Assembly: GCA_004299495.1 (NCBI GenBank)
Contig: SCPY01000100.1
Span: forward strand, 1 to 9,602
Reading direction: 5' to 3'
Length of the DNA stretch: 9,602 bases
Source: a bacterium
GTDB taxonomy: Bacteria; Omnitrophota; Gorgyraeia; Gygaellales; UBA12090
This document shows positions 1 to 6,310 of the stretch, one piece after another. The translations under genes were made by a program, and so were the position numbers. Every line of letters starts with the position of its first letter. Position 1 is the first letter of the stretch. The notes under the pieces are model-generated. The model did no database searches. It was not told where the DNA came from and was given only the letters and a program-made list of their open reading frames with translations.

Positions 1-1
1 G

Positions 2-2665
2 ATTTCCGAGGTTTTGATTGAAGAATCCATAATCGGCTGGAAGGAGTTTGAGCTTGAAGTGATGCGGGATAAAAAAGATAATGTGGTGATTGTCTGCTCC
101 ATTGAGAATTTTGACCCCATGGGAGTGCATACGGGGGATTCTATCACGGTTGCCCCGGCGCAGACGCTTACGGACAGGGAATACCAGAAGATGCGCGACG
201 CGGCAATCGCCTGCATCCGTGAAATCGGCGTTGAGACCGGCGGCTCAAACATTCAATTTGCGATACATCCTGATAGCGGCAGGATGGTGGTTATTGAGAT
301 GAATCCCCGCGTCTCGCGCTCATCCGCCCTGGCCTCCAAAGCCACAGGTTTTCCTATTGCCAAGATCGCGGCAAAGCTTGCCGTTGGCTATACCTTAGAT
401 GAAATCCCCAACGACATTACCAAGGTTACCCCGGCATCTTTTGAGCCGTCAATAGATTATTGCGTAGTCAAAATCCCCCGCTTTGCCTTTGAAAAATTCC
501 CCGCCGCGGATAGCAGTTTAGGGATTCAGATGAAGTCTGTAGGCGAGGTAATGGCTATCGGCAGAACTTTTAAAGAGGCCCTGCAAAAAGGAATCCGGGG
601 TTTGGAAATTAAGCGCGACGGCTTCTGCGGCATAAAATATAAGGATAAGCAGGAATTGGAAGAAAGGCTAAAAACCCCAAACGCCGAAAGGCTGTTTTTC
701 CTTTATGAAGCGCTCAAAGAGAATTATTCCCTGGATAAGCTTTACAGCTTGACTAAAATTGACAGATGGTTTTTGCAAAACCTAAAAGAGGTTGTTGAGG
801 CGGAATCAGGAATCAGCGCGGAAAACCTTCTTAAGGCAAAACAGATGGGTTTTTCAGACAGGCAGATTGCCAAGGCGCTGGATACCGAGGAAGATAGGAT
901 TAGGGAATTGAGAAAGCAAAAGGGAATCGAGCCGGTATATAAGCTGGTAGATACCTGCGCCGCGGAGTTTGAGGCCTATACGCCGTATTATTATTCTACA
1001 TATGAAACGCCGTTTGTGGTTTCGGGTGCCGGGCCTCGGGTCCCGGCTCCGGAGGATGAAACAAGGAAGTCCGCTAAGAAAAAGATTATAATTCTGGGAG
1101 GCGGGCCAAACAGGATCGGCCAGGGAATTGAATTTGATTATTGCTGTGTTCACGCCTCCTTCGCCCTGAAAGAGCTGGGCTATGAGACCATTATGGTGAA
1201 CTCAAACCCGGAAACCGTCTCTACGGATTACGACACCTCGGATAAATTATATTTTGAGCCCCTGACCAAAGAGGATGTCTTAAATATCATTGATAAGGAA
1301 AAGCCTGACGGGGTTATCGTGCAGTTGGGGGGCCAGACCCCTTTAAATTTAGCAGTTCCGCTTGAAAAAGCCGGGGTGAAGATTATCGGCACCAGCCCCG
1401 ATTCTATAGACCGGGCAGAGGACAGGAAGCGCTTCGCGCAGTTAGTGGAAAAATTAGGCCTGATTCAGCCTGCCTGCGGCACAGCGGTAACCGTTGATGA
1501 GGCAAAAGCAATCGCCAAAAAAATCGGTTATCCGGTTTTGGTCAGGCCGTCTTATGTTTTGGGCGGCAGGGCAATGGAGATTGTTTATGAGCCGGCAGCG
1601 CTTGAGCATTACATCCAAAATGCGGTTTGGGCGTCTCCGGAGCGGCCGGTATTAGTGGATAAATTTATTGAGGATGCCATTGAGGTGGACGTGGATATGA
1701 TTGCCGATGGCTCAACCTTTGTTATCGGAGGCATCCTGGAGCATATTGAAGAGGCGGGGGTGCATTCCGGGGACGCGGCAATGGTTTTGCCGGCGCATAC
1801 ATTATCCGATGAGACCATTAACAAAATCCGCCAATATTCGTATGCCCTGGCAAAGGAATTACAGGTTGTCGGTTTAATGAATGTGCAATACGCGGTGAGA
1901 AACGGCACAGTGTATATCCTGGAAGTGAATCCCCGCGCCTCCCGCACCGTTCCCTTTGTCTCCAAGGCCATCGGTGTGCCCTTGGCCAAGTTAGCGGCCA
2001 AGGTAATGGCAGGCGAAAAGCTAAAAATTTTAGGTTTTACCGAAGAGATAACACCCAAACATATTTCAGTTAAGGAATCGGTGTTTCCCTTTGTAAAATT
2101 CCCCGGTATTGATATTACCTTAGGCCCGGAGATGAAATCTACCGGCGAGGTAATGGGCATTGACAAAGATTTTTCCAAGGCCTATGCCAAAAGCCAATTA
2201 GCCGCTTATCAGAATCTTCCCGGGAAAGGAACGGTCTTTATCAGCGTAAAAGACAAAGACAAGCGGCCATTGATCGTTTCCGCGGCCAGGCGCTTAAGGG
2301 ATTTAAAATTTGAAATTATCTCTACAATCGGAACCGCCAAGTTTTTAGAAAGTAACGGCATCGCGGCCCGGACCATCCGGCGGGTAAGCGAAGGAAGGCC
2401 GAATCTGCTGGATTTAATCAAGCAAGGCAAGATCCATTTAATCATTAATACTCCTTCGGGCAAGATTCCCCGCCAGGATGAAGTAAAAATCCGTTCAAGC
2501 GCCATTGCCTGCGGAGTGCCGGTAGTTACCACTTTGCCGGGGGCAGAGGCATGCGCGCGGGGAATTGAGGCGTTGATTAAGCATAAGCTGGATGTGAAGC
2601 CGATACAGCAGTATCATAAAAAAGCCGCCAGGCCGCAAAGTCACCAGCCGCCAGAGAGGGATTAG
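2..2665 (+). CDS. carB: Carbamoyl-phosphate synthase large chain, 5'-truncated by window edge
   Basis: CarB makes carbamoyl phosphate from bicarbonate, ammonia (delivered by CarA) and two ATP, the first step of pyrimidine and arginine synthesis in the cytoplasm. The reading frame is open from base 2, so the true start lies upstream. The 887 residues present compare with about 1070 in the family. The first ATP-grasp domain enters at its central part; its likely metal ligands are Gln (254-256), Glu (296-298) and Asn (302-304) in an IEMNPRVSRSS motif. The helical oligomerisation domain follows (about 680-1010). The second synthase half starts near 1083 with IILGGGPNRIGQG and has matching ligands Glu (1922-1924) and Asn (1928-1930) in LEVNPRASRT. 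The C-terminal MGS-like allosteric domain (about 2225-2590) has STIGTAKFL and NTPSGK motifs. Oddities are a heptamer-repeat linker between the halves (1023-1052) and a Pro/Gln/Arg-rich C-terminal tail. Identity is essentially certain. Confidence 0.98.
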   Translation: MSEVLIEESIIGWKEFELEVMRDKKDNVVIVCSIENFDPMGVHTGDSITVAPAQTLTDREYQKMRDAAIACIREIGVETGGSNIQFAIHPDSGRMVVIEMNPRVSRSSALASKATGFPIAKIAAKLAVGYTLDEIPNDITKVTPASFEPSIDYCVVKIPRFAFEKFPAADSSLGIQMKSVGEVMAIGRTFKEALQKGIRGLEIKRDGFCGIKYKDKQELEERLKTPNAERLFFLYEALKENYSLDKLYSLTKIDRWFLQNLKEVVEAESGISAENLLKAKQMGFSDRQIAKALDTEEDRIRELRKQKGIEPVYKLVDTCAAEFEAYTPYYYSTYETPFVVSGAGPRVPAPEDETRKSAKKKIIILGGGPNRIGQGIEFDYCCVHASFALKELGYETIMVNSNPETVSTDYDTSDKLYFEPLTKEDVLNIIDKEKPDGVIVQLGGQTPLNLAVPLEKAGVKIIGTSPDSIDRAEDRKRFAQLVEKLGLIQPACGTAVTVDEAKAIAKKIGYPVLVRPSYVLGGRAMEIVYEPAALEHYIQNAVWASPERPVLVDKFIEDAIEVDVDMIADGSTFVIGGILEHIEEAGVHSGDAAMVLPAHTLSDETINKIRQYSYALAKELQVVGLMNVQYAVRNGTVYILEVNPRASRTVPFVSKAIGVPLAKLAAKVMAGEKLKILGFTEEITPKHISVKESVFPFVKFPGIDITLGPEMKSTGEVMGIDKDFSKAYAKSQLAAYQNLPGKGTVFISVKDKDKRPLIVSAARRLRDLKFEIISTIGTAKFLESNGIAARTIRRVSEGRPNLLDLIKQGKIHLIINTPSGKIPRQDEVKIRSSAIACGVPVVTTLPGAEACARGIEALIKHKLDVKPIQQYHKKAARPQSHQPPERD
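1023..1052 (+). repeat. Degenerate heptamer tandem repeat in the carB inter-domain linker
   Basis: Four consecutive 7-bp units can be read: CGGGTGC (1023), CGGGCCT (1030), CGGGTCC (1037) and CGGCTCC (1044), followed by GG. They share CGG at the start of each unit and differ mainly in the last four bases. The segment encodes the Gly/Pro/Ala-rich stretch SGAGPRVPAPE between the conserved YYYSTYE motif that ends the oligomerisation domain and the IILGGGPNRIGQG that starts the second half. This is a tolerant linker. The period matches the four pyrK arrays, suggesting the same origin, but the units are more diverged. Confidence 0.65.
2653..2659 (+). promoter_or_regulatory. Ribosome binding site for the YjbQ-family gene
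   Basis: AGAGAGG lies nine bases before the ATG at 2669 and inside the last codons of carB. This supports translation of the next gene from the shared transcript and the choice of ATG 2669 as its start. Confidence 0.55.
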
Positions 2666-2668
2666 GCC

Positions 2669-3058
2669 ATGGAGAAGATAAAAATAAAAACAGAAAGCCG
2701 CACGGAGCTAATTGATATCACCGATAAGATTCAGGCGATAGTCAGCGCTTCTAAGGTAAAGGACGGCGTGTGTTTTATATTCTGCCAGCACACTACCGCG
2801 GGGCTGACGATTAATGAAAATGCCGACCCGTCCGTAAAGGCGGACATCGTCAATGCCCTGAATAAATTAATTCCTCATAACGCCAATTATCAGCATGCCG
2901 AAGGAAATGCCGACGCGCATATAAAATCTTCCCTCTTTGGCGCGTCTTTAAACATTTTTATTGAAGAAGGCTCGCTTGCTTTGGGCACCTGGCAGGGGAT
3001 TTACTTATGCGAGGGCGACGGCCCGCGCATAAGAGAGGTGTGGGTTAAGATAATCTAA
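2669..3058 (+). CDS. yjbQ: YjbQ/UPF0047 family protein (secondary thiamine-phosphate synthase-type)
   Basis: This 129-residue protein matches the small, widespread YjbQ (UPF0047) family along its full length. Conserved blocks are visible in order: CQHTTAGLTINENADP (about residues 39-54), HAEGNADAHIKSSLFG (about 76-91), and GTWQGIYLCEGDGPRIREV near the C terminus. E. coli YjbQ has weak thiamine-phosphate synthase activity, but the physiological role of the family is not settled, so the product name should be read cautiously. There is no signal peptide or membrane segment, so it is a cytosolic protein. It begins three bases after the carB stop and is followed 13 bases later by mutM, so it is almost certainly co-transcribed with both. 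Nothing in the neighbourhood points to thiamine metabolism. Confidence 0.92.
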   Translation: MEKIKIKTESRTELIDITDKIQAIVSASKVKDGVCFIFCQHTTAGLTINENADPSVKADIVNALNKLIPHNANYQHAEGNADAHIKSSLFGASLNIFIEEGSLALGTWQGIYLCEGDGPRIREVWVKII

Positions 3059-3065
3059 AAAGGAG
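3059..3065 (+). promoter_or_regulatory. Strong Shine-Dalgarno site that sets the GTG start of mutM
   Basis: AAAGGAG lies six bases upstream of GTG 3072. It is the clearest ribosome binding site in the window. Together with the invariant N-terminal PELPEVE that must follow the initiator, it fixes a GTG start for mutM. Confidence 0.85.
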
Positions 3066-3071
3066 TAGATA

Positions 3072-3872
3072 GTGCCGGAATTGCCCGAAGTGGAAACCGT
3101 AAAAAGGGATTTGGAAAAAGTAATCGTAGGCAAGAAGATTACCGAGGTCTGTGTGCATAACCCCAGGGTAATCCGTGAGCCGTCAGAAGAGAAGTTTAAG
3201 AAAGGGTTGAGCGGAGCGGTAATTAAAGGCATCTTGCGCAAGGCCAAGGTCTTGATTCTGGAGTTGTCTAACGGAAAATCCCTGGTGGTCCATCTGAAGA
3301 TGACCGGACAGCTGGTGTATCCGGGGTCAGCCGAAAAAAGCCGGGTGAGTTTTTGCCTGTCCGACGGAAAGATATTAGATTTTAACGACCAGCGCTTGTT
3401 CGCGGACCTGCGCCTGTTAGATGACTGGAGAAATTTAAAGTTCATCCAAGGCCTAGGCCCCGAACCGTTTGATATCGCCACGGGGCAATTCAAAACAATG
3501 CTTTCTTCCAAAAAAACCAAAATCAAGCCTCTTTTGATGGACCAAACCTTTATTTCCGGCATAGGCAACCTCTATGCCGCGGAGAGTTTATTCCGGGCCA
3601 AAATTCATCCGGAGCGTCCGGCGCAAAGCTTATCGGATAAGGAAAAGGAGTTGCTTTTTAGTGAGATAAAGGCTACCCTGAAAGAGGCCATCCATTACGG
3701 CGGCTCTTCAATAGATGATTATGTGCGCCTTTCAGGTGAGCGCGGTAATTATGCCCGGCACCATAAAGTCTACGGCCGGGAAGGTAAGCCCTGTATAGCC
3801 TGTAAAGGCCCTATTAAAAGAATTTCCCTGGGGGGAAGAGGGACATATTTTTGCCCTCAATGCCAGCGATAA
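3072..3872 (+). CDS. mutM: Formamidopyrimidine-DNA glycosylase (Fpg/MutM)
   Basis: This is a bifunctional base-excision repair enzyme that removes 8-oxoguanine and formamidopyrimidines and then nicks the abasic site by beta/delta elimination. The 266 residues are the usual length. The N terminus PELPEVET provides the catalytic Pro2 and Glu3 after Met removal. Lys59 in RKAK matches the conserved beta-elimination lysine. The DxRxF block appears as FNDQRLFADL (about 104-113), with Ala where many members have Gly. The helix-two-turn-helix motif SGIGNLYAAESLF (about 162-174) is intact. The C-terminal zinc finger has Cys241, Cys244, Cys261 and Cys264, and Arg256 in GGRGTYF is the conserved delta-elimination arginine. 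All catalytic residues are present, so it should be active. The start is GTG. It sits in a pyrimidine gene cluster, which is probably operon sharing and not a pathway link. Confidence 0.97.
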   Translation: MPELPEVETVKRDLEKVIVGKKITEVCVHNPRVIREPSEEKFKKGLSGAVIKGILRKAKVLILELSNGKSLVVHLKMTGQLVYPGSAEKSRVSFCLSDGKILDFNDQRLFADLRLLDDWRNLKFIQGLGPEPFDIATGQFKTMLSSKKTKIKPLLMDQTFISGIGNLYAAESLFRAKIHPERPAQSLSDKEKELLFSEIKATLKEAIHYGGSSIDDYVRLSGERGNYARHHKVYGREGKPCIACKGPIKRISLGGRGTYFCPQCQR

Positions 3873-3876
3873 GATT

Positions 3877-4548
3877 ATGAAAAAAAGGTTAAGGCTAAGC
3901 GGCGTATTAATTTTTTTGGCAACTTGCCTTGTGCTTGTTTTTCCTAAGCTGTTCCTGCGCCCCGACACGCTTAATCCGCTTAATGATATATCGGAGGTAT
4001 TCGGCTTTGCCCTGGTTTTGTTCGGCTCGCTTTTAAGGATTTCCGGCCGCGGCTATAAGGCGGAGCATTCAAAAGAAGGGAAAGCGCTGGTAAAAGACGG
4101 GCCGTACGGATTAGTGCGTAACCCCATGTATTTAGGGATCGCGATGATAGGCTTAGGCATAGTCTTAGTGCTTTTTCGATGGTGGACGAGCGCCATTTTT
4201 ATTTTAATTTTTACCCTGCAATATATTCTGCTTATCTTTAAAGAGGAAAAGCGCCTGGCCGATAAGTTTGGGCAGGAGTATAAAAATTACATTAACTCAA
4301 TCCCCCTCATTTTACCGAAAATTAATACCATTCTCACTAAGGACATGAGGAGTATATTGCCCCTGAAATTATCCTGGGTCAAGAAGGAAATAGGCACCGT
4401 CCTTGGCATTATTTTGGGATTGTTGGCGCTTGAATCCTGGGAAGACATCCGTGTTCAAGGGCTGGCCGCCTATAAGGAGGAATTGTTCGCCTTCTCATTG
4501 CTCATCGCGTTGTTTTTTATGCTGACGGCATACCTTAGGCAGGAATAA
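3877..4548 (+). CDS. Membrane methyltransferase of the ICMT/PEMT-like family
   Basis: The central part (about residues 40-148) matches the isoprenylcysteine carboxyl methyltransferase / phospholipid methyltransferase superfamily, which uses S-adenosylmethionine at the membrane. The diagnostic block is GPYGLVRNPMYLG (residues 75-87), equivalent to the family's GPYrxvRHPxYxG, with Asn82 in place of the common His. A second block is EEKRLADKFGQEYKNYINSIP (residues 123-143, given as the family's EE-L-FG-EY-Y-P pattern). Hydrophobic segments lie at about 8-26, 38-57, 85-101, 104-122, 171-187 and 203-220. The last two belong to a C-terminal extension of about 70 residues that many short bacterial members lack. 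The true substrate cannot be told; bacterial relatives are rarely characterised. The start ATG is four bases after the mutM stop, with only a weak ribosome binding site. It precedes pyrK by nine bases. Confidence 0.82.
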   Translation: MKKRLRLSGVLIFLATCLVLVFPKLFLRPDTLNPLNDISEVFGFALVLFGSLLRISGRGYKAEHSKEGKALVKDGPYGLVRNPMYLGIAMIGLGIVLVLFRWWTSAIFILIFTLQYILLIFKEEKRLADKFGQEYKNYINSIPLILPKINTILTKDMRSILPLKLSWVKKEIGTVLGIILGLLALESWEDIRVQGLAAYKEELFAFSLLIALFFMLTAYLRQE

Positions 4549-4557
4549 GGAATACAA

Positions 4558-5385
4558 ATGTTTCAGGTAAACGCACGGCTGCTTTATAATAAAAGAATAA
4601 AGAAAAACTGCCATGAAATGGCCTTATCCGCGCCGCAAATAGCCAAAAGCGCCCTGCCCGGGCAGTTTATAAATATCAAGGTTACGGATGGCCTTGAACC
4701 GCTGTTAAGAAGGCCGTTTAGCATACATCAAATTTACAGGCAGGACGGGATAAAAATTTTGTATGAAGCAATAGGCAAAGGCTCAAAGGCCTTAGCGCGC
4801 AGAAAATCCGGAGAATCTTTGGATGTAATCGGGCCCTTAGGAAACGGTTTCAAATTAGGCCGGGGGCCGGGGGCCGGGGGCCGGAGACATGTTTTGGTTG
4901 CCGGCGGGATGGGCACCGCTCCGCTGGTGTTTCTGGCAGAAAGATTAGCGGAGGCCAAAAACCAAAAACCAAAAACCAAAACTTTAGTTCTTCTTGGCGC
5001 AAGGACAAAAGATGATATCCTCTGCGAAAAAGAATTTAAGGAATTAGGATGCGAGGTCAGGATTGCTACCGATGACGGCTCCCGTGGATTTAAGGGTTAC
5101 GTTTCAGAGCTTCTTAAGGATGAACTAAACGCTATCCGCTATCCGCTATCCGCTATTTATGCCTGCGGACCTACGCCTATGCTTAAAGAAATCAGCCGTA
5201 TATCTCAGGAATACGATATTCCCGCCCAGATATCCCTGGAGGCGCATATGGCCTGTGGAATCGGGGCGTGTATGGGTTGTGTCATAAAAACGGCGCGCAA
5301 CGCGCTACGCGCTACGGAATACGAATACAAGAGGGTTTGCAAAGAAGGGCCGGTGTTCGAGGCAAGCCGGGTTATCTGGGATTAA
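4558..5385 (+). CDS. pyrK: Dihydroorotate dehydrogenase B electron-transfer subunit (FAD, [2Fe-2S])
   Basis: PyrK pairs with class 1B PyrD and passes electrons from FMN through a [2Fe-2S] cluster and FAD to NAD+. The FAD-binding motif RRPFSIHQI lies at about residues 50-58, GPLGNGF at about 91-97, and the nucleotide-binding GGMGTAPL at about 116-123. YACGPTPML follows near 201-209. Cluster ligands are Cys233, Cys238 and Cys241 (CGIGACMGC) and Cys261 (RVCKEGPVF). The 275 residues are somewhat long; I recall members of about 240-265. The excess is explained by four 7-bp-period tandem repeats that each add about seven codons in loops: residues 101-109, 133-142, 192-200 and 246-252. The last one widens the gap between the third and fourth ligands to 19 residues, against 14 in the L. 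lactis protein as I recall it. The frame is open throughout, so the gene looks functional. AAGGAA stands five bases before the ATG, and pyrD starts seven bases after the stop. Confidence 0.95.
   Translation: MFQVNARLLYNKRIKKNCHEMALSAPQIAKSALPGQFINIKVTDGLEPLLRRPFSIHQIYRQDGIKILYEAIGKGSKALARRKSGESLDVIGPLGNGFKLGRGPGAGGRRHVLVAGGMGTAPLVFLAERLAEAKNQKPKTKTLVLLGARTKDDILCEKEFKELGCEVRIATDDGSRGFKGYVSELLKDELNAIRYPLSAIYACGPTPMLKEISRISQEYDIPAQISLEAHMACGIGACMGCVIKTARNALRATEYEYKRVCKEGPVFEASRVIWD
4860..4884 (+). repeat. Heptamer tandem repeat (CCGGGGG) inside pyrK
   Basis: Three perfect CCGGGGG units (4860-4880) are followed by a partial CCGG (4881-4884). The tract encodes the low-complexity stretch GRGPGAGGR between the conserved GPLGNGF motif and the VLVAGGMGTAPL strand-loop. 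Here the family normally has a short, variable loop. Three units equal 21 bp, which preserves the frame. Confidence 0.95.
4955..4981 (+). repeat. Heptamer tandem repeat (CCAAAAA) inside pyrK
   Basis: Three perfect CCAAAAA units (4955-4975) are followed by CCAAAA (4976-4981). The tract encodes a lysine-rich AKNQKPKTKT segment after the FLAERLAEA helix and before the LVLLGAR strand. It lies about 70 bases downstream of the CCGGGGG array, has the same period and copy number, but an unrelated composition. Confidence 0.95.
5131..5156 (+). repeat. Heptamer tandem repeat (GCTATCC) inside pyrK
   Basis: Three perfect GCTATCC units (5131-5151) are followed by GCTAT (5152-5156). They encode AIRYPLSAI directly before the conserved YACGPTPML motif. 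The frame is preserved because three units are 21 bp. Confidence 0.95.
5295..5315 (+). repeat. Heptamer tandem repeat (GCGCWAC) inside pyrK
   Basis: One GCGCAAC unit (5295-5301) and two GCGCTAC units (5302-5315) make exactly 21 bp. They encode ARNALRAT between the third and fourth cysteine ligands of the [2Fe-2S] cluster. The first unit has one base different from the other two. Confidence 0.88.
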
Positions 5386-5392
5386 AATAAGA

Positions 5393-6310
5393 ATGAATCC
5401 GAACTTAAAGGTAAACATTGGAAAGCTGAACTTAAAAAATCCGGTTCTGGTGGCCTCGGGGACATTTGGCTACGCAGAGGAATTCAAGGATTTTATAGAT
5501 TTAAAAAAGTTAGGGGCGATTGTAACCAAGACCATAACCTTGAATCCGCGCAAAGGAAATCCCCCGCCGCGCACCTGCGAAACGCCCGCGGGGATGCTGA
5601 ATTCTATCGGCCTGGAGAATCCCGGCATTGAGGGTTTTCTTAAAGAAAAACTGCCCTTTTTGAAAAAGCTCGGCGTTCCTATAATCGTAAGCATTGCCTC
5701 GGAAGGCGGGCAAGAAGAGTTCATAACCCTTGCTAAACGTTTAGATAAAATCAAAGAAATATCCGCCATTGAGTTGAATATTTCGTGTCCGAATATTAAA
5801 GAGTCCGCTAGGTTAATTTCCCAAGACGCGAAAACTACTTATAAAGTTGTGAAGGCGGCGCGCAGCGTTACGCGAAAAACGCTTATCACCAAGCTTTCGC
5901 CCAATGTAACTGATATCGCCGAGATTGCTTTAGCCGCCGAAAGAGCCGGAAGCGACGCGGTTTCTCTGGTTAACACCTTAGCCGGAATGAGTATAAACGT
6001 AAAAACCGGAAAGCCAAAAATCGCCGCCATAGCCGGTGGATTGAGCGGGCCGGCAATCCGTCCGGTTGCCGTCAGGATGGTTTGGGAAGTATATCAGAAA
6101 ATAAAAATCCCCGTCATTGGGATGGGTGGTATAATAGACACGGAAAGCGCCCTGGAGTTTTTGATTGCCGGCGCAAGCGCCGTGTCAATAGGCACCGCGA
6201 ACTTCATCAATCCCCGGTCTACGGCAGAGATTATTTCCGGCTTGAGAGATTACATAATCCAGAATAAAATTAGCGATATTAATGAGCTTGTGGGAAGCCT
6301 AAGAGTATGA
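5393..6310 (+). CDS. pyrD: Dihydroorotate dehydrogenase, class 1B catalytic subunit
   Basis: This enzyme oxidises dihydroorotate to orotate using FMN, the fourth step of pyrimidine synthesis, and passes electrons to PyrK. The 305 residues are the normal length. The N-terminal NPVLVASGTFGY and Lys46 in VTKTIT belong to the FMN and substrate site. The catalytic base is Cys132 in ELNISCPNIK, a cysteine typical of class 1 enzymes in place of the serine of class 2. Then come KLSPNVTDI (about 167-175), the block from VNTLAGM, AGGLSGPAIRP (about 214-224), and the phosphate-binding GMGGI (about 243-247). Class 1B identity is confirmed by the adjacent pyrK. The stop overlaps the pyrF start in ATGA, pointing to translational coupling. 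Codons around 5858-5878 contain a weak GCG-phased heptamer pattern, but there is no length gain over the family. Confidence 0.97.
   Translation: MNPNLKVNIGKLNLKNPVLVASGTFGYAEEFKDFIDLKKLGAIVTKTITLNPRKGNPPPRTCETPAGMLNSIGLENPGIEGFLKEKLPFLKKLGVPIIVSIASEGGQEEFITLAKRLDKIKEISAIELNISCPNIKESARLISQDAKTTYKVVKAARSVTRKTLITKLSPNVTDIAEIALAAERAGSDAVSLVNTLAGMSINVKTGKPKIAAIAGGLSGPAIRPVAVRMVWEVYQKIKIPVIGMGGIIDTESALEFLIAGASAVSIGTANFINPRSTAEIISGLRDYIIQNKISDINELVGSLRV

Noticed and set aside
1609..2178. Long reverse-strand open frame opposite carB, and similar ones at 3005-3568 and 6381-6974
   Set aside because: Each lies wholly or almost wholly inside a clearly identified + strand gene, shows no recognisable motif, and has Ser/Pro-rich translations typical of antisense shadows.
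2623..2654. AGCCGCCAG occurring twice, 23 bases apart, at the end of carB
   Set aside because: The distance is not a multiple of seven and the units between do not align; it may be a decayed array or chance in a Pro/Gln/Arg-rich tail, so it is not annotated.
4860..5315. The pyrK repeats as a CRISPR array or as a sign of a broken gene
   Set aside because: Units are 7 bp and directly tandem without spacers, and the reading frame with all PyrK motifs stays open from 4558 to 5385.
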